From Saccharicrinis sp963677345 (GTDB taxonomy: Bacteria > Bacteroidota > Bacteroidia > Bacteroidales > Marinilabiliaceae), in contig CAXXLC010000039.1 in assembly GCA_963677345.2 (NCBI GenBank), forward strand, positions 186,001 through 250,000: 64,000 bases of DNA, given 5' to 3'. Positions 1-8,239 of the stretch are shown here, in pieces (position 1 is the stretch's first letter; the number at the start of each line of letters is the position of its first letter). The position numbers were made by a program, and so were the translations under genes. Below the pieces are notes generated by a model. The model did not search any database and had not been told where the DNA came from. It worked only from the letters and a program-made list of their open reading frames with translations.

Positions 1-262
1 TAACGAGTTTCCAAGTAATAACACATTGAATCAATTTATTACCAGTAAATGGATTGATCATTATAATTTTAATGAAATTAATAATCAGGGAAAATGTTGT
101 GTTCAGTTTTTTATTAATGATTTCTTTAAATTAAATTCCTTAGCTAAAGATACCCTGGATCCGAACTCTTATTGTAAAATTCGTGTTCGATTTTCACTAA
201 ATATGAATAATGTTAAAAAGAATGTTACCGGTAATTCATTAAGTGACCTTATTACTAAATAA
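1..262 (+). CDS. C-terminal end of an unrecognised protein (cut by window start)
   Basis: The frame is open from base 2 to a TAA at 260-262, so this is the last 86 codons of a gene that begins outside the window. A TTG at 26 and later codons are internal and not likely starts. The tail is polar and lysine/asparagine-rich with no motif I recognise. It converges on the DUF2797 gene and overlaps its stop by a few bases. Function unknown. Confidence 0.5.
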   Translation, partial: NEFPSNNTLNQFITSKWIDHYNFNEINNQGKCCVQFFINDFFKLNSLAKDTLDPNSYCKIRVRFSLNMNNVKKNVTGNSLSDLITK

Positions 263-1049
263 TAACTTTGATAAAGTAACCGCAGTGTTTTCTGATATTT
301 AAAACTATTGAATGATCTATCATTAAATACTGACCTTTTATTCCTGTCAATATTCCTTCCACAGAAACTGTTTTATCAAAACTTTCACTTTTAATTTTAA
401 CCGGATATTCAGTCACAGGGAATTTTATTTTAGTTAATTCATTATCCTCATTAAAGTATTTTAAAAGTTCAGTGGGTAGAACTTCTTTTACTTTAAATTT
501 TTCATTAATAAGGTCGTAGCTATTGGTTAAACCTTTAAGCATAGATTGCCAGCTTGTTTTATCCGAATAATACTGCATTAAAAATTTTTCGATAATCCCG
601 GCAATATGCCTGTTAGGTGTTTCTGCAATAACAACAGCTTCAGTGGCTCCCTGGTCAATCCATCTTGTTGGAATTTGACTTTTACGTGTTATTCCTACTT
701 TTATATTAGATGAATTTGCCAGGTAAACAATGTGTGGTGTTAAGCAATGATTTACCGACCATTGCATATCCCGGCTTATTCCTAAATGAGCCTGGCATTT
801 ATCCGGGTGTAAAATGCATTCACTTGCTTCAGGAGCACTGATAAAGCAGTTATAACAAAATCCCTGACCAAACGATTTATTTGTTTTTTTGCCACAGGCA
901 ACACAGTTTATTTGATTTTGAAATTGCAGGCTTATTTTTTTTCCAATATATTGGTTGAGTTCAATATAATCCTCACCTATTGGTAATTTATACTGAACCT
1001 CCCCATCTAACCTGGTCTTCATTTTTTCTATGTTTCCTGTGTATTCCAT
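255..1049 (-). CDS. DUF2797 family protein
   Basis: The 264-residue protein matches my memory of the DUF2797 family in length and layout. It has two Cys pairs, CVACGKK and GFCYNCF (residues about 49-70), that look like a zinc-binding knuckle. These are followed by VYLANSSNIKVGITRK (about 108-123), which resembles the start of a GIY-YIG fold. No catalytic role is established for the family that I can name, and a nuclease role is only suggested. The start MEYTGN is the first ATG of the frame. It stands alone, convergent with the upstream partial gene and 87 bp from the U32 gene. Confidence 0.75.
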   Translation of the reverse strand: MEYTGNIEKMKTRLDGEVQYKLPIGEDYIELNQYIGKKISLQFQNQINCVACGKKTNKSFGQGFCYNCFISAPEASECILHPDKCQAHLGISRDMQWSVNHCLTPHIVYLANSSNIKVGITRKSQIPTRWIDQGATEAVVIAETPNRHIAGIIEKFLMQYYSDKTSWQSMLKGLTNSYDLINEKFKVKEVLPTELLKYFNEDNELTKIKFPVTEYPVKIKSESFDKTVSVEGILTGIKGQYLMIDHSIVLNIRKHCGYFIKVII

Positions 1050-1136
1050 ATTTTTAGTTTTTATAGTGGACTTTTAGCTCCTTTCTGCAAGTTATTTAAG
1101 TTCTGACGACTGTAAACTTAACACTGAAAACCAAGC

Positions 1137-2393
1137 TTACTGATTTAAAGAAGGGTGAGCAGAAACAATCTTGTACAATTTGTCTGATCTTCTTATTTTT
1201 TCAGAAACCGGCATTGAAAACCTCTCCCCTTTTACAGTTTGTTCTACTTCTTTTAAATCAACTCTTATTTCAGGAACTATCATCTTTACAACTCCGGTTG
1301 TTGGTCCTGTAATTAATATTTCGTCACCAACATTTAATTCTTTGGTTTCCATTAAAAATTCAGCTACTCCTATTTTTGGGAAATAGTTGGTTCCTTTTCC
1401 TATATAAATTTTTCGTTTAGTAGCTCTGTTACCATAATTATGGCTCCACTCCCCTAACTTCTGACCCAGGTAATAACCATCCCAAAAACCACGATTAAAT
1501 ACTGTACTAAGGTCTTTATTCCAATTATCTATTTTTTCCTGATTATATGAACCCTCTATAATGGCACTTAGAGCCTCATTGTAGGCTTTAACAACAGTAT
1601 ATACGTATTCTGGTCCACGGGCTCTTCCTTCTATCTTAAATACACGAACACCGGCATCAACCATTTTGTTTAAAAAATGAATGGTTTTTAAATCTTTAGG
1701 TGACATGATGTATTCATTATCGACCTCCAGTTCCTGACCGGTATCTTTATCGGTAACAATATAGCTTCTTCGGCAGGTTTGAAGACAGGCTCCCCTGTTT
1801 GCTGAGTGATCTGTATTATGCAGACTTAAATAACATTTGCCTGAAACAGCCATGCATAAAGCACCATGGCTGAACATTTCAATTTGAATCAATTTTCCAT
1901 TAGGTCCTTTGATTTGTTGAAGTTCAATTTCGCGGTAAATCTGAGCTACCTGATCCATATTTAACTCACGTGCCAATACCACTACATCGGCAAATTTTGC
2001 ATAAAACTTTAACGATTCTATGTTTGATATATTTAGTTGAGTACTAAGGTGTACTTCAACGTTTATTTCTCGGGCAAATGAAATAGCAGCTACATCAGAA
2101 GCAATAATTGCAGTTAATTGAGCTTCTTTAGCAGCCATAATAACTTTTTTCATCAGGTTTAAATCCTGATCGTATAATACAGTATTAACTGTTAAATATG
2201 TTCTAACATTATTTTCTTTGGCAATCTTAACAATTTCGTGTAAGTCATCAATGGTAAAATTATTTGACGATCTGGAACGCATATTTAATCCTTCAATGCC
2301 AAAGTAAACTGAATTTGCTCCACCTTTAATAGCCGCTCGTAATGATTCGTAGGATCCTACAGGCGCCATTATTTCAAAATCTTCTCTTTTCAT
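1137..2393 (-). CDS. Peptidase U32 family protein (TrhP-like tRNA hydroxylation factor)
   Basis: 418 residues beginning MKREDFEIMAPVGSYES, a typical U32 N-terminus. The family signature is present around residues 170-210: HGALC-x6-C (SGKCYLS), then ANRGACLQTCR. These four cysteines match the pattern that ligates an Fe-S cluster in U32 members such as UbiU/UbiV and TrhP/RlhA. The length fits the short TrhP (YegQ) type, which makes 5-hydroxyuridine at the tRNA wobble base, better than the ~650-residue RlhA. The substrate assignment is inference. Its -7 box (TATTTTTG, minus strand, 2414-2421), leader and first codons are duplicated at 4688-4730. Confidence 0.85.
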   Translation of the reverse strand: MKREDFEIMAPVGSYESLRAAIKGGANSVYFGIEGLNMRSRSSNNFTIDDLHEIVKIAKENNVRTYLTVNTVLYDQDLNLMKKVIMAAKEAQLTAIIASDVAAISFAREINVEVHLSTQLNISNIESLKFYAKFADVVVLARELNMDQVAQIYREIELQQIKGPNGKLIQIEMFSHGALCMAVSGKCYLSLHNTDHSANRGACLQTCRRSYIVTDKDTGQELEVDNEYIMSPKDLKTIHFLNKMVDAGVRVFKIEGRARGPEYVYTVVKAYNEALSAIIEGSYNQEKIDNWNKDLSTVFNRGFWDGYYLGQKLGEWSHNYGNRATKRKIYIGKGTNYFPKIGVAEFLMETKELNVGDEILITGPTTGVVKMIVPEIRVDLKEVEQTVKGERFSMPVSEKIRRSDKLYKIVSAHPSLNQ

Positions 2394-2427
2394 TTATAAT
2401 GTTTTATCAGCCGCAAAAATAGGGAAT
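2385..2427. repeat. 43-bp direct repeat, copy 1 (5' end of the U32 gene)
   Basis: This stretch is identical base for base to 4688-4730 in the same orientation. Here it covers the first three codons of the U32 gene, its leader and a TATTTTTG promoter box on the minus strand. This copy is therefore the functional original, and the distal one is a duplicate. Confidence 0.9.
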
Positions 2428-2843
2428 TATAAATTTTTAGATATTAATAAATTAATTATTTTATAATTTAGGTAATAGTAAAGAGCAATAGTTCGTTAAG
2501 TTTTTATAATTTATTAATTTTTAGACACATAGATACTTTATTGTAAACAATGTAAGATATTCATAATAAGCACCTTGCAAATCAGTCTTTTGTCTAACGA
2601 TCTATTATAAGAGTATAAATAACAAATAAAACATAAGCTTCGTAACTTTAAAAGATTAACTATTAAATATTAGAGTTATGAAAAAAAGGATTAACAATAA
2701 TCGATCAGACACGTTCAACAGAACCCGAATTTAATGAACTATTTCTCATAATACAGATCGCTTTGGCCGGTTTTCGTCAACACCCCATCCAACCTCTGTT
2801 TTACAAACAGGCAGGAAGCTTAGTTATTAACGCCTGTGCTTGT
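2428..2843. other. Gene-free stretch between U32 and Fic
   Basis: About 415 bp with no supported gene. A plus-strand ATG at 2678 opens only a 15-codon frame. The segment 2755-2840 is less AT-rich than its surroundings and looks like eroded coding sequence, but I could not assign it. It lies just inside the left 43-bp repeat. Confidence 0.5.
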
Positions 2844-3914
2844 TTACCTCTTTGTCAACAAGTCAAATAATTCCAAGTTAATATAATAATTCCCAGTTCC
2901 CAATTTATCCTTTCGTAGCATTTTATCTTCCGCCAATTTGTTTAAATAATTTGCAGCAGTCAATCTCGACACTCCAATATCATTTACCACAAATTCAATC
3001 TTCGTATACGGGTGTTTGAATAAATTATTTAATAAATCCTGACTGTAAAATTTATAATTAGCACGAAGGCGATGTTTGTAGTCAAGCATTAGTTCTTTAA
3101 TCTTGATAATCAAATCTATTGTTTCTCTTGCTGTTTCTTCAACTCCTTTAATCATAAATAAAATCCAATCTTCCCATAAGTTTTCGTCTCGCACTTTTTG
3201 CAAATATCTATAATAATCAGGTTTATGTTTGATAATATAGTTGCTTAAATAAAGAATTGGCAAAGTCTGTAATTTTTTTAAAATCAGGTATAGAATATTG
3301 ATTATCCTACCTGTTCTTCCATTTCCATCGTAAAATGGATGAATACTCTCAAACTGAAAATGAATAATTGCCATTTTTATCAAAGGGTCACAATCTTGAA
3401 TTTCTGAATCATTAATGTATTTTTCAAGATTCGCCATTAGTTTCATTATTTCCTCATAATCTTGTGGTGGAGTATAAATTGTTTCTCCAGTTGCTGCATT
3501 TTTTAGTGCAGTCCCAGGAAGTTTTCTAAATCCGGCTTTGTTATCTTCAAGTACTTCCTGAATTTGTAAAATACTTTTATTGGTCAGCAATCCAGTTTGG
3601 TTGATGAACTCAAATCCTTTCTTAAGAGCTGAAATATAGTTTTGGACTTCTTTGGCTTGCAATGATTTAAAAGCATCAATATTTAATTCTGATTTATATA
3701 AATCATCATGCGTTGTGATTATATTCTCAATTGCAGAACTATCCTTTGCTTCTTGTAATCCAAGTGTATTAATCAGAATGTTTTGGTTTGGAATTGTTGA
3801 TGCAATTCCTTTAAGTTCAGCTAAGGCTGCATGAGCTGAAGGTAAAGCTTTTAAAACTCTCTTTGTTTCTAAATCAATATTTAGAGGTAATTCTGTTAAG
3901 CCCCAAAAATCCAT
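2844..3914 (-). CDS. Fic family protein (predicted AMP transferase) with inhibitory helix and winged-helix tail
   Basis: 356 residues. The Fic active-site loop HPFYDGNGRTGR (residues about 195-206) has the catalytic His and the anion-binding DGNGR. An N-terminal SSAIENI (about 59-65) matches the inhibitory (S/T)xxxE(G/N) helix, so this is a self-inhibited class II Fic with the N-terminal Fic/DOC domain. The last ~70 residues (YTKIEFVVNDIGVSRLTAA) look like a winged helix that could bind DNA. Such proteins transfer AMP from ATP to Tyr/Thr of targets; the target is unknown. Palindromes overlap its promoter, suggesting autoregulation. It sits alone beside a decayed DUF1016 gene inside a 43-bp repeat pair. 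Confidence 0.9.
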   Translation of the reverse strand: MDFWGLTELPLNIDLETKRVLKALPSAHAALAELKGIASTIPNQNILINTLGLQEAKDSSAIENIITTHDDLYKSELNIDAFKSLQAKEVQNYISALKKGFEFINQTGLLTNKSILQIQEVLEDNKAGFRKLPGTALKNAATGETIYTPPQDYEEIMKLMANLEKYINDSEIQDCDPLIKMAIIHFQFESIHPFYDGNGRTGRIINILYLILKKLQTLPILYLSNYIIKHKPDYYRYLQKVRDENLWEDWILFMIKGVEETARETIDLIIKIKELMLDYKHRLRANYKFYSQDLLNNLFKHPYTKIEFVVNDIGVSRLTAANYLNKLAEDKMLRKDKLGTGNYYINLELFDLLTKR

Positions 3915-3935
3915 TTGTAAAGTATTTCTAAAAAT

Positions 3936-3985
3936 CTATACAAAGATATGGTCTTTTGTATAGAAAATGTAAAATTCTTTACATT
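3936..3985 (-). promoter_or_regulatory. Fic promoter with two operator-like palindromes
   Basis: On the minus strand a TATCTTTG box (plus coordinates 3941-3948) lies 27 bp before the fic ATG and fits the Bacteroidota TAnnTTTG -7 element. It is overlapped by an inverted repeat, CTATACAAA (3936-3944) with TTTGTATAG (3955-3963). Next to it is a perfect palindrome AATGTAAA-ATTC-TTTACATT (3966-3985). Two symmetric sites on one promoter look like operators, possibly for the Fic winged helix itself. Confidence 0.5.
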
Positions 3986-4077
3986 AATCTGTCATTATGT
4001 ATAAAAAAATCATAAATCTTTGCACAAGGCTATTTCTGTGGTCTCATTGGTGGTAATGCTAAGTGTATGGCAAGTAA

Positions 4078-4450
4078 GGCTTTTCATCGACAAATCTGAA
4101 ACAAATGAGAAGTTTCTTTTTAACATATTCAAAAAGTCAGACACTGTCTGACGAATTCAAATTAAGTTGGTCTCATTATTTAAAACTTATGCGAATACAT
4201 GATGTACAGGAAGTAAAATTTTATGAAATAGAAACCATTAAAAACAGCTGGAGTCTTAGTGAATTACAAAGACAATACGATAGTGTATATACACAAGATT
4301 AGCTTTAAGCAGGAACAAAAATTAATAGATAAGCTCGAACATTTTCTATTGGAGTTGGGAACTGGCTTTGCTTTTGTTGCAAGTAAATATCAGACAGTAT
4401 TGCCGAGTAAGGAAAAACTAAAAGAACTAATAGAAAATATAGAAATATAA
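4078..4450 (+). pseudogene. Remnant of a DUF1016/YhcG-type PDDEXK nuclease gene
   Basis: Three pieces of a DUF1016 protein are visible. The first frame reads GFSSTNLKQMRSFFLTYSK then LSWSHYLKLMRIHD and FYEIETIKNSWSLSELQRQ, the DUF1016 N-terminal domain. In another frame from about 4290 it continues IDKLEHFLLELGTGFAFV (the middle of the family). It then jumps directly to QTVLPSKEKLKELIENIEI (the extreme C-terminus). The catalytic PDDEXK core between these pieces is missing. A stop at 4075-4077 precedes the homology, so the 5' end is gone too. At least two internal deletions and a frame change make it non-functional. Confidence 0.8.
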
Positions 4451-4687
4451 AAGTAACAAACCGCTTACTATTTATAAATTCCATTTCGGGTTGGTTATTT
4501 TTGATGTTTGTAGGGTATTTGAACCTCTCCAAAGTCTTGGTGTTGATACCGATAAAACATTTTTAAACACCTTTACATTATACTTATCATTAAATTATAT
4601 TTAATCACTCTCCTAGCCTGCAGGGACTTGTTTCGTACCATCGTGATTAATTATATTCTAAGTGTTGTATTTGTTTCTGTTGTTTTT
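4451..4687. other. Gene-free stretch downstream of the DUF1016 remnant
   Basis: No supported coding frame. A minus-strand open frame across 4305-4532 runs over the DUF1016 remnant and has no family features. It ends at the second 43-bp repeat. Confidence 0.4.
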
Positions 4688-4730
4688 TCTTTTCATTTAT
4701 AATGTTTTATCAGCCGCAAAAATAGGGAAT
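4688..4730. repeat. 43-bp direct repeat, copy 2 (orphan U32 5' end)
   Basis: Identical to 2385-2427. It carries the U32 promoter box (minus strand, 4717-4724) and start codon, but the frame that follows ends after 12 codons. The copy is therefore an orphan fragment marking the far edge of the Fic/DUF1016 insertion. Confidence 0.9.
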
Positions 4731-4825
4731 AAATGTTAATCAAATAGTGTAGTACGCTAATAAGCGATTATTAAGGATAAATTTCATTAACTACAATTTA
4801 TGCGATTTAGTTAATTGTAATATTT

Positions 4826-6058
4826 TTATTTAATACGATTTGTTAATATTCTTTGGTATAGATTTAAGTAGTTAAATACCATTTTTTCATCAGAAAAACT
4901 TTGAGAATATTGCTTTATATAATTATTATCCCATTTTTTATTTATTGCAGAAATTATTGCCATTTTCAAACTTTCTGAAGTCCTTTTCTCTGCTGTCACC
5001 ATTACTCTATTATTATATAAATCTGTAATTGCATCTAAATCCGAAAATGTAATTGCAGGTAAGCCAAAAGAGAAACCTTCGATGAATGTTAATCCGAAAG
5101 CTTCATTAATACTTGCAGAAATGACAAAATCACTTTGTAAATAATAATTCTGAATCTCAGAGTATGGTATTGGATTAATAATTTTAAAGTTATTTTCTAA
5201 ACCATTTAATTTTATAAAATTCGTTAGAATTTTTTTAGTTGAATTGTTGGCTTTTCCTATGCAAAGAACAATAAATTTTTTTTGCTCAACAGGATTCATT
5301 TCCTTGATTGCTTGTAGTATTTGAATTTGATTTTTTCTTTCTGATAGTCTACCAATACAAAGTATAATTTTCTTTTGATAATCAATATTATAAAGCTTAC
5401 GTATGTTGTATGTGCTTTCTGGTATATTTAGTTGAGTGCCATTAATAATAGTTGTTGTTTTTTCAGGTGAAATATTAGGGTAGTCTGATAATAAGCGTTT
5501 AGATAAAGTACTTGATACTGTAGTTATATATAATTTATGGATTTCTTTTATGTTAAAAGTTTTATTTTCAATACTTTGTAATTTTTTATAATTATTCAGA
5601 GTTGATTTTTTTCCTATATAAATATGTAATGTCAGAACGCAATTGATACTTAATGATATGCAATATTCAATTATATCTTTATGTAAATCAGATAAATCAT
5701 GTATGTGAATAATGTCAGGTTTAATTGTATTAATTTTATTGGTTATATATTTAAATTGTAGTTCTTTAATAATTGTTTTTCTTATTTTTTTAAATTTTAC
5801 TAATGAATTAATTATAATTTTTCCAATTTCAATTATATTAATTCCAAATATAAAATTGTATTTCTTATTTGGAATATTATTTATTGTTTTACTATTTTCT
5901 ATGTAACTAAAATTGTAACTACTAGCAAAAAAATATTTTTCACATTTTAAGTGTTTTGAATAGTAAATATCACCAAGTATTTTATTCAACCCATTTATCT
6001 TTTTATTTTTTACTCCAGACTCTGATCTTATTGAATTTCCAATAATTAATAATTTCAT
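4826..6058 (-). CDS. Glycosyltransferase family 4 protein
   Basis: 410 residues, GT-B fold. The C-terminal Rossmann half shows ILCIGRLSERKNQIQILQAI (about residues 231-250), and the donor-binding region SDFVISASINEAFGLTFIEG has the family's Glu pair (EAFGLTFIE) around residue 320-330. A retaining transferase working on a cell-surface polysaccharide is the expected role; sugar and acceptor cannot be read. The gene is strikingly AT-rich (runs of Ile/Asn/Lys), more than its neighbours, which suggests acquisition from elsewhere. It is divergent from the sialic acid operon with 134 bp between. Confidence 0.85.
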   Translation of the reverse strand: MKLLIIGNSIRSESGVKNKKINGLNKILGDIYYSKHLKCEKYFFASSYNFSYIENSKTINNIPNKKYNFIFGINIIEIGKIIINSLVKFKKIRKTIIKELQFKYITNKINTIKPDIIHIHDLSDLHKDIIEYCISLSINCVLTLHIYIGKKSTLNNYKKLQSIENKTFNIKEIHKLYITTVSSTLSKRLLSDYPNISPEKTTTIINGTQLNIPESTYNIRKLYNIDYQKKIILCIGRLSERKNQIQILQAIKEMNPVEQKKFIVLCIGKANNSTKKILTNFIKLNGLENNFKIINPIPYSEIQNYYLQSDFVISASINEAFGLTFIEGFSFGLPAITFSDLDAITDLYNNRVMVTAEKRTSESLKMAIISAINKKWDNNYIKQYSQSFSDEKMVFNYLNLYQRILTNRIK

Positions 6059-6192
6059 AATATGTAATATAAAATGTGATTCTTTATTAAAAACAATTTT
6101 TTTTTTATTATTATAAGTAAATATTCTTTGAAATTGAATTTATAAGAATATTCCCTTTCTTTGTCTACAAATATATTAATTATTGATGTTTC

Positions 6193-7362
6193 ATGATGTC
6201 AGATAATAAAATTGCAATCATTCCTTTACGAGCAGGATCTAAAGGAATCAAAAATAAAAATAAGAAGAAGATACTTGGGCGACCATTATTTTCATGGGTG
6301 CTTTGCGAAGCTATTCAAAGTGAACTTGATAAAATATACATATTTACTGATGATCTGGAAATTCAGGATTATGTGAATAAAGAGTATAGCTGGTCCGAAA
6401 AAGTATTTGTTATAGAAAGAAGTGTTGATAGTGCAAGTGATACAGCCAGCACTGAATTGGGTATGATTGAGCTTGCTGAAAAGCTAAATTTTAACTTTAC
6501 TCATTATTTTTTGTTGCAGGCAACTTCTCCGTTAACTTCTTCAAAAGATATCAACAAGGCTATTTCTATTTTAAATGATGACGACACAGACTCTGTTTTA
6601 TCGGTTGTAAAAACACATCGCTTTATCTGGAAAAGTGATGGTACTCCATTAAATTACGATTATTTAAAGCGTCCCAGACGTCAGGATTTTGATGGATTAT
6701 TAATTGAAAATGGTGCAATATATGGTTGTAAAAAAAATACTTTTATACAATCAAAAAATCGTTTAGGTGGGAACATAAAAACCTTTGAAATGTCAGAGGA
6801 TACCTTAACAGAAATTGATGAGCCTTCTGATTTAATAATAATTGAGCAATTGTTAAAAACCCGTTTGTCTGGTACAAATAAACTACCTAAGCCTATTAAA
6901 TATGCAGTGTTTGATGTAGATGGAGTTTTTACCAATGCAACAGTTAATTATACCGAAAATGGAGAATTTTCAAAAACATTTAGTTTTATTGATGGAATGG
7001 GATTGGAAATTTTACGCAATAATAATATTGAACCGGTAATAATGACTTCTGAAAATAGCTTTTTAGTTCAGAAAAGGATGGAAAAGCTTAAAATACAATA
7101 TATTTTTCTGGGTATTAAAGATAAATATGCCAGGCTATCTCAGTTTTTAAAAGACAATAGAATATGCTGGAATGAAGTAGCTTATTTAGGCGATGATATT
7201 AATGATTTAACCAATATTATTTCTTGTGGATGGGGCGTGTGTCCTGGAAATGCGGTTAAAGATGTTTCATCGCAAGCTGATTTTCAGTTGAATAGTACAG
7301 GCGGTAATGGCGCAATACGCGAGTTTGTTGAGTTTTTAATTAAATATAATACTAGATTTTAA
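6193..7362 (+). CDS. Fused CMP-nonulosonate cytidylyltransferase and KdsC-like HAD phosphatase
   Basis: 389 residues with two domains. Residues 1-225 are a NeuA-type acylneuraminate cytidylyltransferase: IAIIPLRAGSKGIKNKN is the CTP-binding loop, and FLLQATSPL is the usual central motif. Residues about 235-389 are a HAD phosphatase of the KdsC type: FDVDGVFT (nucleophile and acid/base Asp), MTSENS, KDK and YLGDDINDL. NeuA activates sialic-type sugars with CTP; the HAD half may remove the phosphate from the sugar 9-phosphate. Vertebrate CMAS has the same domain order. First gene of a tight operon (4 bp to NeuB). ATG at 6193 is followed by another at 6196, and either may be used. Confidence 0.88.
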   Translation: MMSDNKIAIIPLRAGSKGIKNKNKKKILGRPLFSWVLCEAIQSELDKIYIFTDDLEIQDYVNKEYSWSEKVFVIERSVDSASDTASTELGMIELAEKLNFNFTHYFLLQATSPLTSSKDINKAISILNDDDTDSVLSVVKTHRFIWKSDGTPLNYDYLKRPRRQDFDGLLIENGAIYGCKKNTFIQSKNRLGGNIKTFEMSEDTLTEIDEPSDLIIIEQLLKTRLSGTNKLPKPIKYAVFDVDGVFTNATVNYTENGEFSKTFSFIDGMGLEILRNNNIEPVIMTSENSFLVQKRMEKLKIQYIFLGIKDKYARLSQFLKDNRICWNEVAYLGDDINDLTNIISCGWGVCPGNAVKDVSSQADFQLNSTGGNGAIREFVEFLIKYNTRF

Positions 7363-7366
7363 TATT

Positions 7367-8239
7367 ATGGATAATGCAAAAGTTATAGCTGAAATTGGTT
7401 GTAATCATAAGGGAGATATAGAAATAGCAAAAGAGTTAATTAAGATTGCCAAAATATTTTGTAATGCTGATATTGTAAAATTTCAAAAACGAAATAATAA
7501 AGAATTATTAACAGAAGCTCAATATCAGGCACCTCACCCAAATCCGGTTCATGCCTATGGAGAAACGTATGGTGAACACCGTGAATTCTTAGAATTTGAT
7601 GTGGATCAACATAAACAATTACAAGATTATTGTAACGAAATAGGTATTGAATATTCTTCATCAGTGTGGGATTTAACTTCTGCCAAAGAGATAGCTTCAC
7701 TGAAACCAAATCTGATTAAGATTCCTTCTGCCTGCAATAATAATTTTGAAATGTTAGAGTGGCTAGCTCTTCATTATCAAGGTGAGATTCATGTTTCAAC
7801 AGGAATGACAACTAAAGATGAGATTCAGGAGGTAGTTGATTTTTTTATCAAACATAATAGAAACAAAGATCTTGTTATTTATAATTGTACTTCTGGATAC
7901 CCTGTTCCATTTGAAGATATATGTTTGTTGGAAATCAATAATTTAAAAGAAAAATACGGTCATCAGGTTAAGACTATTGGGTTTTCAGGGCATCATCTTG
8001 GAATTGCCGTTGATGTGGTGGCTCATGCTTTGGGAGCAACTTTTATTGAACGTCATTATACTTTAGATCGTACATGGAAGGGAACCGATCATGCTGCATC
8101 ATTAGAACCTGATGGTTTAAGACGCTTATGTAGAGATTTAAAAGCTGTGAATAAGGCATTGACCTATAAAGAGAAAGATATTCTTGATATTGAAATGGTG
8201 CAACGCAACAAACTGAAGTATAAAAAGAATGATAAATAA
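7367..8239 (+). CDS. N-acetylneuraminate synthase family protein (NeuB-like, lacks SAF domain)
   Basis: 290 residues. The TIM-barrel signature is present: VIAEIGCNHKGDIEIAKELI at the N-terminus, then KFQKRN, SSVWDLTSA, KIPSACNN, STGMTT, NCTSGYPVP and GFSGHHLGI, with ERHYTLDR near the end. These are the phosphoenolpyruvate and ManNAc/metal-binding elements of NeuB/SpsE enzymes, which condense PEP with a hexosamine. Canonical NeuB is about 345 residues with a C-terminal antifreeze-like SAF domain; that domain is absent here. It overlaps the next gene by 11 bp. The exact nonulosonic acid cannot be told from sequence. Confidence 0.88.
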   Translation: MDNAKVIAEIGCNHKGDIEIAKELIKIAKIFCNADIVKFQKRNNKELLTEAQYQAPHPNPVHAYGETYGEHREFLEFDVDQHKQLQDYCNEIGIEYSSSVWDLTSAKEIASLKPNLIKIPSACNNNFEMLEWLALHYQGEIHVSTGMTTKDEIQEVVDFFIKHNRNKDLVIYNCTSGYPVPFEDICLLEINNLKEKYGHQVKTIGFSGHHLGIAVDVVAHALGATFIERHYTLDRTWKGTDHAASLEPDGLRRLCRDLKAVNKALTYKEKDILDIEMVQRNKLKYKKNDK

